From Gemmiger sp. An194 (GTDB lineage: Bacteria; Bacillota; Clostridia; Oscillospirales; Ruminococcaceae): a stretch of DNA of 64,000 bases. Below the pieces are notes generated by a model. It searched no databases. It was not told the DNA's origin and saw only the letters and a program-made list of their open reading frames with translations. Within the stretch, counting starts at the first letter, position 1; every line of letters begins with the position of its first letter. Both the position numbers and the translations under genes were made by a program. The stretch covers positions 124,001 through 188,000 of the forward strand of contig NZ_NFKA01000002.1 in NCBI RefSeq assembly GCF_002160145.1. The letters run 5' to 3'. Positions 1 to 7,103 of the stretch are shown here, piece by piece.

Positions 1-401
1 AGGGTGGTGATGGGCTGATAGCACACAAAGCAGGGCTCGGGGATGATGACCTCGTCGCCCGGGGCCACCAGGCTGCGGATGCACATGTCGATGGCCTCGC
101 TGCCGCCCACCGTGACCAGAATCTGGCCCAGCGGGTCATAGGAAAGGCCGAACCGACGGTCCATATAGGCGGCGATCTCCTGCCGCAGCTCCTTCATGCC
201 GGCGTTGGCGGTGTAGCTGGTCTTGCCCTTCTGCAGGCTCTTGATGCCCGCGTCCCGGATGCGCCAGGGGGTCTTGAAATCCGGCTCGCCCACGCCCAGG
301 CTGATGCAATCGTCCATTTCGGCGGCGATGTCGAAGAATTTACGGATGCCCGAGGGCCGCATGGCAGCAGCGGCCGGGGCGATCAAACGGCTGTAATCCA
401 T
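1..401 (-). CDS. Pyridoxal-phosphate aminotransferase class I/II (N-terminal part, cut by window edge)
   Basis: The first 133 codons of a fold-type I aminotransferase are present; the rest lies before base 1. The start ATG overlaps the stop of the upstream Lrp gene by one base (TGATG), so the two are translationally coupled. The protein opens with MDYSRLIAP, then SLGVGEPDF and a segment resembling the substrate-entry region of aspartate/alanine-type aminotransferases (SYTANAGMKELR, then VTVGGSEAID). The catalytic lysine is outside the window. Lrp-aminotransferase pairs are common in clostridia and usually concern amino-acid turnover. The exact substrate cannot be read from this fragment. Confidence 0.85.
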   Translation of the reverse strand, partial: MDYSRLIAPAAAAMRPSGIRKFFDIAAEMDDCISLGVGEPDFKTPWRIRDAGIKSLQKGKTSYTANAGMKELRQEIAAYMDRRFGLSYDPLGQILVTVGGSEAIDMCIRSLVAPGDEVIIPEPCFVCYQPITT

Positions 402-880
402 CACAGCGTAGCCCACTCCCTTTCGTCCGGCTCTTCCTCGGCGTACATCACGCCATCCTTTTTATAGGTGCGCAGCACAAAGTGGGTTGCGGTGGACAGC
501 ACATCGTCCATGGGGGAAAGGCGCTTGGCCACAAAGAGGGCGATCTCCTGGAAGCTGTGGCCCGCGATCACCAGCTGCAGATCGTAACCGCCGCTCATAA
601 GCAGAACGCTCTGCACCTCTTCGAACTGGCTGATGGCCATGGCGATCTCGTCAAAGCCGTGGCTCTTTTTGGGGCGAACCCGCAGCTCGATCACGGCCTG
701 CACCTTATCGGTGCTCACCTTTTCCCAGTCCACCATGGCCCGGTAGCCACGGATCACGCCTTTGTTGGCATAATCATCCATCTGGGCGGCCACCTCTTCC
801 GGGCTGATGCTCAGCATGGCAGCCAGCTCTTCCACGCTCAGGCGGGCGTTTTCCTCCAGCAATTTCAGCAAACGTTCCAT
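401..880 (-). CDS. Lrp/AsnC family transcriptional regulator
   Basis: This 159-residue protein has an N-terminal winged HTH (about residues 1-55, MERLLKLLEEN then LSVEELAAMLS) and a C-terminal RAM/AsnC ligand-binding domain (about 65-140). Length and order match Lrp/AsnC regulators, which sense amino acids as octamers. I chose the ATG at 880 because a purine-rich AGAAAGAAG tract lies about 11 bases upstream; a GTG at 892 would sit directly on that tract. The gene leads a two-gene unit with the downstream aminotransferase, which it probably controls along with itself. The effector amino acid is not predictable from sequence. Confidence 0.88.
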   Translation of the reverse strand: MERLLKLLEENARLSVEELAAMLSISPEEVAAQMDDYANKGVIRGYRAMVDWEKVSTDKVQAVIELRVRPKKSHGFDEIAMAISQFEEVQSVLLMSGGYDLQLVIAGHSFQEIALFVAKRLSPMDDVLSTATHFVLRTYKKDGVMYAEEEPDEREWATL

Positions 881-944
881 ACAATGGATCACTTCTTTCT
901 TTGTTGATTGGCCCTCTTTGGGGGCAAATTCGGCAATTTAACTT

Positions 945-1118
945 GGGCAATACTGCATAATTCCAGGTGGTGGAGCGCACCAGAAAATTTTTTGCGGAAT
1001 GAAGCAAAAAGCACAGCCAAGCCTTGGAGGCCCCGCGAGCATTTTTGGAAAATTCCACGGAAAATTTTGGTGCGATACGCCGCCTGAGCTTTTGGGCGTG
1101 AATTGTGCGGTGTTGCCC
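945..1118. repeat. MITE-like imperfect inverted repeat
   Basis: The two ends of this 174-bp stretch are imperfect inverted repeats. GGGCAATACTGCATAATTC at 945 pairs with the complement of the 3' end, which reads GGGCAACACCGCACAATTC. Inside, CAGGTGGTGGAGCGCACCA pairs with CAGGCGGCGTATCGCACCA, followed by an AAAATTTT block in both arms and a central CCAAGCCTTGG. No ORF of its own is convincing. It lies between the Lrp gene and the ACT gene. The structure fits a non-autonomous miniature element or a long hairpin RNA. No transposase or second copy is seen here. Confidence 0.6.
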
Positions 1119-1167
1119 TTATTATAAAAAAAAATACTGTTAAAGTAAACCACGGGACCGCAAAATC

Positions 1168-1208
1168 TGCTATAATGGCAATAACGTCTTGCAGCCGCCA
1201 GCGGCTGC
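1168..1208 (+). promoter_or_regulatory. Extended -10 promoter and leader hairpin for ACT/UPF0210 operon
   Basis: An extended -10 (TGC followed by TATAAT at 1171-1176) stands upstream of the ACT-domain gene; no good -35 is visible. Just downstream a perfect 8-bp stem (GCAGCCGC at 1191-1198, GCGGCTGC at 1201-1208) would form at the very 5' end of the transcript. Confidence 0.55.
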
Positions 1209-1271
1209 AAACCGCCGCAAACCGGGCACCGCGCCGTGCGCTGTGCCGTCGCAGAGGGAGGATTTTGGTTT

Positions 1272-1541
1272 ATGAAAGCTGTTATCACCGTTGTCGGAAA
1301 GGACACCGTGGGCGTGATCGCCAAGGTCAGCGCCGTGTGCGCCGAGCTGAACATCAATGTGGAGGACGTGACCCAGAGCATCATGCAGGAAATGTTCTGC
1401 ATGATCATGCTGGTGAACCTGAGCCGCTGCACCCAGGATATGGACGCTGTGCGCGCCCGCTTTGCCGCCATTGCCGAAGAGGTGGGCATGGAGCTGCACA
1501 TCACCCGCGAAGAAGTGTTCGACGCGATGCATCACATTTGA
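1272..1541 (+). CDS. ACT domain protein, UPF0237 family
   Basis: This 89-residue protein is a single ACT domain ([20 protein letters not shown], then the [11 protein letters not shown] segment). ACT domains bind small ligands, often amino acids, and the family's usual length is about 90 residues. A strong AGGGAGG lies upstream of the ATG. It is followed after 16 bases by the UPF0210 gene; this two-gene order is conserved widely in Firmicutes, so a joint role is likely, but no reaction has been established to my knowledge. Confidence 0.92.
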   Translation: MKAVITVVGKDTVGVIAKVSAVCAELNINVEDVTQSIMQEMFCMIMLVNLSRCTQDMDAVRARFAAIAEEVGMELHITREEVFDAMHHI

Positions 1542-1557
1542 GAAGGGGGCCGTTCCA

Positions 1558-2925
1558 TTGAGCATGATCAACACCAGCGACATCCTGGAAACCATCGGGA
1601 TGATCACCTCGGAAAATCTGGATGTGCGCACCGTGACCATGGGCATCAGCCTGCTGGACTGCGCCGACCCGGACCCCAAGAAGGCCTGCGAGAAGATTTA
1701 TAACAAGATCACCGAAAAGGCCGCCCGCCTGGTGCCGGTGGTGGAGAAGATCTCCACCGATTACGGCATTCCCATCATCAACAAGCGCATCAGCGTGACC
1801 CCCATCGCCATGCTGCTGGCCAGCGCCCCCACCGCCGACCCGGTGGACTACGCCAAGACTCTGGACCGTGCGGCCAAGGCTGTGGGCGTGAACTTCATCG
1901 GCGGCTTCGGCGCACTGGTGCACAAGGGCTTCTCCGCCGGGGACGAGCGGCTGATCGCCTCCATTCCCCAGGCGCTGGCTGAAACCGACATCGTGTGCAG
2001 CAGCGTGAACATCGGCTCCACCAAGACCGGCATCAACATGGACGCGGTGAAGCTGATGGGCGGCGTGGTACGCAAGGCCGCTGAGGTCACCGCCGACAAC
2101 CAGTGCATGGGCGCTGCCAAGCTGGTGGTGTTCTGCAACGCCCCCGAGGACAACCCCTTCATGGCGGGCGCCTTCCACGGTGTGGGCGAGCCGGACTGTG
2201 TGGTACACGTGGGCGTTTCCGGCCCCGGCGCGGTGCGCGCCGCCCTGGCAAAGCTGCCCAAGGACGCCCCGCTGGACGAGGTGGCCGAGCTGGTGAAGCG
2301 CACCGCCTTCAAGATCACCCGCATGGGTCAGCTGGTGGGCAACCTGGCCGCCAATGAGCTGGGCGTGCCCTTCGGCATTGTGGACCTGTCGCTGGCTCCC
2401 ACCCCTGCCATCGGCGACAGCGTAGCCAACATTCTGGAGGAGATGGGTCTGGAGAGCTGCGGCTGCTGCGGCACCACCGCTGCCCTGGCCCTTCTGAACG
2501 ACGCGGTGAAGAAGGGCGGCGTAATGGCCTCCAACCACGTGGGCGGCCTGTCCGGCGCTTTCATCCCCGTGAGTGAGGACGACGGCATGATCCAGGCGGC
2601 TCGCTGCGGCAGCCTGTGCCTGGAGAAGCTGGAAGCCATGACCGCCGTGTGCAGCGTGGGCATCGATATGGTGGTTCTGCCCGGCGACACCCCCGCCGAG
2701 GTGATCAGCGCTCTGATCGCCGACGAGGCGGCCATTGGCATGGTAAACACCAAGACCACCGCCGTGCGCGTGATCCCCGCCATCGGCCGCAAGGCCGGCG
2801 AGGAGCTGGACTTCGGCGGCCTGCTGGGCTACGCGCCCATCATGCCCATCAGCACCTACAGCCCCAGCGTGTTCATCAACCGGGGCGGCCGCATCCCCGC
2901 TCCCCTGCAGGCGCTGAAAAACTGA
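1558..2925 (+). CDS. UPF0210 (PFL/DUF711 family) protein
   Basis: The 455-residue product matches the UPF0210/DUF711 family over its full length ([12 protein letters not shown] near the start, then MGISLLDC and [18 protein letters not shown]). The family is structurally related to glycyl-radical-type barrels but lacks a known activity. I take the TTG at 1558 because AGAAGGGGG lies 8 bases upstream; an ATG at 1564 is the alternative and would have a 14-base spacing. It ends just before an intrinsic terminator, closing the ACT-UPF0210 operon. Identity is firm, function unknown. Confidence 0.9.
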   Translation: MSMINTSDILETIGMITSENLDVRTVTMGISLLDCADPDPKKACEKIYNKITEKAARLVPVVEKISTDYGIPIINKRISVTPIAMLLASAPTADPVDYAKTLDRAAKAVGVNFIGGFGALVHKGFSAGDERLIASIPQALAETDIVCSSVNIGSTKTGINMDAVKLMGGVVRKAAEVTADNQCMGAAKLVVFCNAPEDNPFMAGAFHGVGEPDCVVHVGVSGPGAVRAALAKLPKDAPLDEVAELVKRTAFKITRMGQLVGNLAANELGVPFGIVDLSLAPTPAIGDSVANILEEMGLESCGCCGTTAALALLNDAVKKGGVMASNHVGGLSGAFIPVSEDDGMIQAARCGSLCLEKLEAMTAVCSVGIDMVVLPGDTPAEVISALIADEAAIGMVNTKTTAVRVIPAIGRKAGEELDFGGLLGYAPIMPISTYSPSVFINRGGRIPAPLQALKN

Positions 2926-2962
2926 GGTTTTCCTCTCATCTTTATGCAGACAAAACAAAAAA

Positions 2963-2994
2963 GAGGTCTCCCGCCGGGAGGCCTCTTTTTTTCT
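2963..2994 (+). terminator. Intrinsic terminator of ACT/UPF0210 operon
   Basis: GAGGTCTCCCG pairs with GGGAGGCCTC with one mismatch, and is followed by a run of T at 2986-2992. Confidence 0.85.
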
Positions 2995-3021
2995 TTCTTA
3001 CATTATATAAGAACAGGAAAA

Positions 3022-3058
3022 CCCCCGGCCCGGGGAGAGGTTCGGGCCAGGGGCTTTT
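3022..3058. terminator. Bidirectional terminator between convergent genes
   Basis: The arms CCCCCGGCCCG (3022-3032) and CGGGCCAGGGG (3043-3053) form a stem with T-rich flanks on both strands. It serves mainly the amidohydrolase gene that ends at 3082 on the minus strand. Confidence 0.75.
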
Positions 3059-3081
3059 TGTTATGGAAGGAGTGACGGAGA

Positions 3082-4323
3082 TCAGCCCTTGACGAAGGCG
3101 CCTTCCTTCATGATGACCTTCATGTTGTCCACGGCGATGGCGCGGATGTTCTCCAGGGGGTTGCCCTCGATGACCAGCAGGTCAGCGGACTTGCCGGCTT
3201 CCAGAGTACCGGTCACGTCGTCTACCTTCAGCATCTCGGCGCCCACCTTGGTGGCGGCCACGATGGTATCCATCTCGGAGATACCGGCGCACTCTACGAA
3301 GGAGTACATCTCGCCGATGGCGGTGGTGCCATAGGGAGTCAGGCTGCTGCAGAAGGAGTCGGAACCGATGGTCAGGCCGATGCCCTTGGCCTTGGCCTTG
3401 CGCAGGTTGGCGTAGATGCGGTTCAGCTCCTTCTCGACCACGGTCTCACCGGGCTGAGAGTCGTGCATCTCGGGGATGTACACAGGGGGATAGGTCTTGA
3501 ACCACTCATGCAGGAACTGGATGGTGGGGCAGAAGTAGATGCCCTTCTCAGCCATGATGTCCAGGCATTCGTCGTTCAGAGCCTGGCCGTGGATGATCAG
3601 ATGCACGCCGGCCTTGGCGGAGTCCAGAGCGCCGCCGAAGCCCTCGGCATGGCTCCATACGGGGATGCCGACCATGTTGCACTCGTCCACAACGGCCTTG
3701 ATCTCTTCGTAGGTGTAGTGCTGATCGGTCTTCTTGTCCCAGCGCCAGATGCCGCCGCCGGTGGACCAGATCTTGATGGCGTCAGGGCTCTGACGCAGAC
3801 GGCGGCGAACTGCCTTGCGCAGCTCCCAGGGACCGTCTACACGCTCCGCCCAGGGATGGCTCTCGTCGTTGTACCAGCTGGGCAGCTTGTGGCTGTCGCC
3901 GTGGCCGCAGGTGCGGGCGAAGCCCAGGCCGGTGCCCACCACGCGGGGGCCGGTCATAACGCCGCGCTCGATCATATCGCGGATCTGCAGGCCGCTGCGG
4001 CTGATCTCACCAACGGTGGTCAGGCCGTGCTCCAGGCACTCGTGAGCCTGCTGAACGGCAACAACGGTCTTCTGGATGGGATCTTCCAGTACCCAATCGG
4101 TATCGTCGTCGGTCAGGTTGCCGGAGAAGTGCAGATGGGTATCGATCAGGCCGGGCATGATGGTCTTGCCGGTGATGTCGTGGGTCTCGTAATCGGGGCC
4201 GTATTCCTTCTTGGGACCGGCGTATACGATCTTCTTGTCTTCCACCAGGACCAGAGAGTCCTTGACCGGCTCGGCGCCAGTGCCGTCGATCAGCAGACCG
4301 CCAACGAATGCTACCTTACTCAT
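3082..4323 (-). CDS. Metal-dependent amidohydrolase (imidazolonepropionase-like)
   Basis: This 413-residue protein has the amidohydrolase superfamily layout. An N-terminal beta-sandwich strand precedes the metal-binding HxH in MPGLIDTHLHF (His63, His65), with later metal-ligand candidates in WSHAEGF and GSDSF and a C-terminal return to the sandwich (GTLEAGKSADLLVIEGNP). Close families include Xaa-Pro dipeptidases/prolidases, imidazolonepropionases and related cyclic-amide hydrolases. It lies 78 bases downstream of an amino-acid permease on the same strand, so the likely role is hydrolysis of an imported amino-acid derivative or peptide. GGAGGT precedes the ATG. The substrate is not determined. 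Confidence 0.85.
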   Translation of the reverse strand: MSKVAFVGGLLIDGTGAEPVKDSLVLVEDKKIVYAGPKKEYGPDYETHDITGKTIMPGLIDTHLHFSGNLTDDDTDWVLEDPIQKTVVAVQQAHECLEHGLTTVGEISRSGLQIRDMIERGVMTGPRVVGTGLGFARTCGHGDSHKLPSWYNDESHPWAERVDGPWELRKAVRRRLRQSPDAIKIWSTGGGIWRWDKKTDQHYTYEEIKAVVDECNMVGIPVWSHAEGFGGALDSAKAGVHLIIHGQALNDECLDIMAEKGIYFCPTIQFLHEWFKTYPPVYIPEMHDSQPGETVVEKELNRIYANLRKAKAKGIGLTIGSDSFCSSLTPYGTTAIGEMYSFVECAGISEMDTIVAATKVGAEMLKVDDVTGTLEAGKSADLLVIEGNPLENIRAIAVDNMKVIMKEGAFVKG

Positions 4324-4401
4324 AATGAAACAAACCTCCTGTTTCTTTGTTTGTGTATGTACCGAAGCGTAGTTTGAGCGCTTATAGGTTCATTTGGAAA
4401 A

Positions 4402-5838
4402 TTACTTTTTCTTGGCTGCCTTGGTAACGGCCATCAGAATCAGGCCGATGACCAGCCAGCCCAGAACGATGCCCCATTCCACACCGTTCAGAGCGGCGGG
4501 GCTGAAGGGTACCACCATCAGCAGGATCACGATGGAACCGGCGGCGATGGCGGCGCAGATGCCCAGCTTGCCGCCGGGGACCTTATAGGGACGGGACAGA
4601 TCGGGCTCGGTGTAGCGCATGCGCAGGCAGGCCAGGCTCACCATGGTGCAGCTGAAGATGAAGGCCAGTGCGGAAACGTTGGTCAGGCTCAGCAGCATGT
4701 TCTTGCCCAGGAAGGGTCCGATCACGGTGATGACCGCCAGGATGGTGCAAGCCAGCTTGGGGCAGCCGGACTTGGAATCCAGCACCGCGAAGGATTCGGG
4801 CAGCTGGCCCTTTCGGCCCATGGCCAGCATGATGCGGCTGGTGGCGCCGAAGAAGGAGTTCATGGGGCCCATGGGTCCCAGGGTGGCGATGATGAGCATC
4901 ACCACATAGAAGATCATGCTGATGTCCTTCAGGCAGGCCAGAGCGGGCACGTCCTTGGTGATGAACTCGGTCCAGGGAACGATGGTGCCGAAGGAGTAGA
5001 TGCAGATGATGTAGAAGCCGCCCGCGGCCAGCAGGGCCAGGCTGATGATCTTGCCGAATTTGTTCCAGTCCAGACCCTCGGCGGCCTCCTCAGCCTGCTG
5101 GGGAATGGTGTCGAAACCGGCATAGAAGAACGGGGTCATAACCAGAACGGACACGATACCGGCGAACATGTTGGTACCGGCGGTCTGGGTGGTGCTGCTC
5201 TGCACCTGCTGGAAGGAGGGCAGAATGTTGGCGGGGCCGCCCTTGAAGAAGGAGATGCCCATGGCCAGCAGCATACCGGCCAGCAGAGCCTTGGTCAAAA
5301 AGGCCTGCAGCTTGGCGGCGCTGGAAGCGCCCTTGAAGTTCAGCCAGATCACGTAGAAGGCGAAGCCCAGCGCGATGATGGTGGGGAACAGATAAACGTC
5401 CGCGCCCAGGATGCTGTACAGCTTCACCGACCGCAGAATCGGGAACAGGTCGCCGAACATCTGGCTCACCAGAGTGGAGATGGCGATGGCCTCCCAGGGG
5501 CACAGGATACCGTTGCCCAGAACCAGGAACCAGCCGGTGATGTAGCTCAAGGTGTGGCCGAAGGTGCGGTCCACATATTCCACGATGCCGCCGGAGATGG
5601 GAATGGCGGCGGTGAGTTCACCGAACACCGCGCCGATGGGCACCAGGAACAACGCGCCGATGCCGAAGGCGATCATTGCGGCGATGGGGCCGCCGCCGGT
5701 GACCATCCAGTCGCCCACCTGCAGCACCCAGCCGGTGCCGATGATGGCGCCGAAGCCGATGGTAAAGAAGTTCCACAGCGACAGTGTCTTTTTCATTCCG
5801 CCCTGTTCGGGCGCCGCTGTTTGGGGAGCATTTGCCAT
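4402..5838 (-). CDS. APC superfamily amino acid permease
   Basis: A 478-residue membrane protein with about 12 hydrophobic segments. The first carries the APC signature FFTIGFGAIIGTGWV, where the backbone of amino-acid permeases binds the substrate amine and carboxylate. The ATG at 5838 is chosen for the AAGGAGG 9 bases upstream; a longer reading upstream would cross the promoter. It is first in a two-gene unit with the amidohydrolase and is divergent from a LytTR-type regulator, its likely controller. Specificity within the amino acid-polyamine-organocation group cannot be assigned. Confidence 0.88.
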   Translation of the reverse strand: MANAPQTAAPEQGGMKKTLSLWNFFTIGFGAIIGTGWVLQVGDWMVTGGGPIAAMIAFGIGALFLVPIGAVFGELTAAIPISGGIVEYVDRTFGHTLSYITGWFLVLGNGILCPWEAIAISTLVSQMFGDLFPILRSVKLYSILGADVYLFPTIIALGFAFYVIWLNFKGASSAAKLQAFLTKALLAGMLLAMGISFFKGGPANILPSFQQVQSSTTQTAGTNMFAGIVSVLVMTPFFYAGFDTIPQQAEEAAEGLDWNKFGKIISLALLAAGGFYIICIYSFGTIVPWTEFITKDVPALACLKDISMIFYVVMLIIATLGPMGPMNSFFGATSRIMLAMGRKGQLPESFAVLDSKSGCPKLACTILAVITVIGPFLGKNMLLSLTNVSALAFIFSCTMVSLACLRMRYTEPDLSRPYKVPGGKLGICAAIAAGSIVILLMVVPFSPAALNGVEWGIVLGWLVIGLILMAVTKAAKKK

Positions 5839-5961
5839 GAAGAGTTCCTCCTTGTTACAGGGCATTTGGGTCTGTCTGCCCATTGGCCAAAGACAGATTT
5901 CAGCCCTGTTTTTTCTTCTCTCTCTCCCACTGGAAAAAACGTTTCCGGCAGGCACGGCAAC

Positions 5962-5970
5962 ACTATACCA
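5962..5970 (-). promoter_or_regulatory. Extended -10 promoter for permease-amidohydrolase unit
   Basis: On the minus strand TGG is followed by TATAGT (5967-5962). The 325-base gap 5839-6163 holds this and the divergent LytTR promoter; the AT-rich stretch between them could hold shared operators, but I see no clear repeat. Confidence 0.5.
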
Positions 5971-6038
5971 AGTTTTTGGCAAAGTGTGTACAGCTCGCGC
6001 ACAATCTGCACTTTTGTCGTCAAAATCAGCAAAAGCGG

Positions 6039-6067
6039 TTGATTTTATCGACTAAAGCCCATATAAT
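6039..6067 (+). promoter_or_regulatory. Sigma-A promoter of LytTR regulator
   Basis: TTGATT, a 17-base spacer and TATAAT. Confidence 0.7.
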
Positions 6068-6163
6068 ATATACAAAGTGAACAAATCCAAGGCGTTTTTT
6101 TCTACATCAAAATCCGGGTATTTTCCCCGTTTCGCGCCTAAAACAGGAGGTTTTTCTGGTTAT

Positions 6164-6892
6164 ATGATCCGTTACATTGCACTGTGCGGCCGCGACCGGC
6201 AGGAAAATTCCGAGCTGCTCCACAGCCTGGCTCCGCTGAACAAACGGGTGGGCCTGGAGTTCGTATTTTTCGACTCCAGCCGTACCCTTTTGGATGAATA
6301 CAACCGTGGCCGCCGGTTCGATCTGATCCTGCTGGATGTGGGCGAGGACGGGTCCGGTCTTTCAGCGGCCATCCAGCTGCACCGGCTGCATCCGGCCATG
6401 AGTCTGATCCTGCTGGCCAGCAGCGAGCAGTGGGCCATTCCCGGCTATCGCACCCGGGCCTGCGGCTATCTGGTGCGGCCCTTCTCCGGGGTGGCGCTGC
6501 AGGAGGAGGTCTGGCTGGCGCTGACTCACTGTGAAACACCGGATTTTTACTACAGCTTCTCCAGCGAGGAGGGCACGGTGCAGATCAAGCACAGCGAGAT
6601 CTATTATTTTGAATCGGACGTGCGGCGCATCACCCTGGTGGGGGAAAGCGCCAGCTACCAGTTCAGCGGCCAGATCAGTCAGATTGCCCAGCAGATGGAG
6701 CCCTTCGGCTTCGCCCGCACTCACAAGAGCTATGTTGTAAATCTGCTGCACGTGGAAAACCTGTTCCGGGACGTGCTCACCCTGGCCAACGGCTGCCAGA
6801 TTCCCTGCAGCCGGATGCACCACCAGGAGGTGGCCCGCCGCATCCGGGACCGGCAGCCCTCCAGCGAGCTGTGGGCCCCGCCCCGCTGCTGA
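6164..6892 (+). CDS. LytTR family response regulator with atypical receiver
   Basis: This 242-residue protein has an N-terminal receiver-like domain (about 1-115, with Asp in FDLILLDVGEDG) and a C-terminal LytTR DNA-binding domain (about 130-230, with VQIKHSEIYYFES and FGFARTHKSYVVN). The usual receiver lysine motif K-P is replaced by R-P in GYLVRPFS, and the conserved Thr/Ser is in LLASSE. This may alter phosphorylation. AGGAGG lies 13 bases before the ATG. No histidine kinase is adjacent, so it is an orphan regulator. The divergent permease-amidohydrolase unit is the natural target, which is inference. Confidence 0.85.
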   Translation: MIRYIALCGRDRQENSELLHSLAPLNKRVGLEFVFFDSSRTLLDEYNRGRRFDLILLDVGEDGSGLSAAIQLHRLHPAMSLILLASSEQWAIPGYRTRACGYLVRPFSGVALQEEVWLALTHCETPDFYYSFSSEEGTVQIKHSEIYYFESDVRRITLVGESASYQFSGQISQIAQQMEPFGFARTHKSYVVNLLHVENLFRDVLTLANGCQIPCSRMHHQEVARRIRDRQPSSELWAPPRC

Positions 6893-6915
6893 CCGAATTT
6901 TTCTCGTTGCATGTT

Positions 6916-6946
6916 GGCTCCGGCTGTGCCGGGGCCTTTTGTTTTG
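6916..6946 (+). terminator. Intrinsic terminator of LytTR gene
   Basis: GGCTCCGGC and GCCGGGGCC pair around TGT, followed by TTTTGTTTT. Confidence 0.8.
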
Positions 6947-6984
6947 CCCAAAAATCCCCCGCGCTGCCCATACCGCCCCTTGTA

Positions 6985-7013
6985 TTGACATTTGAATCCA
7001 CAGGTGCTACACT
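6985..7013 (+). promoter_or_regulatory. Sigma-A promoter of feo operon
   Basis: A consensus TTGACA, 17-base spacer and TACACT. I see no clear Fur box in the spacer. Confidence 0.75.
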
Positions 7014-7103
7014 GATGCAGCGTATAGGCATTATAATAAAGTATTGATACCAAACCAAAGACGGAGCAATGGCTGCGTTTTTCCAAAAGAGGGGTTTTAC
7101 GCA

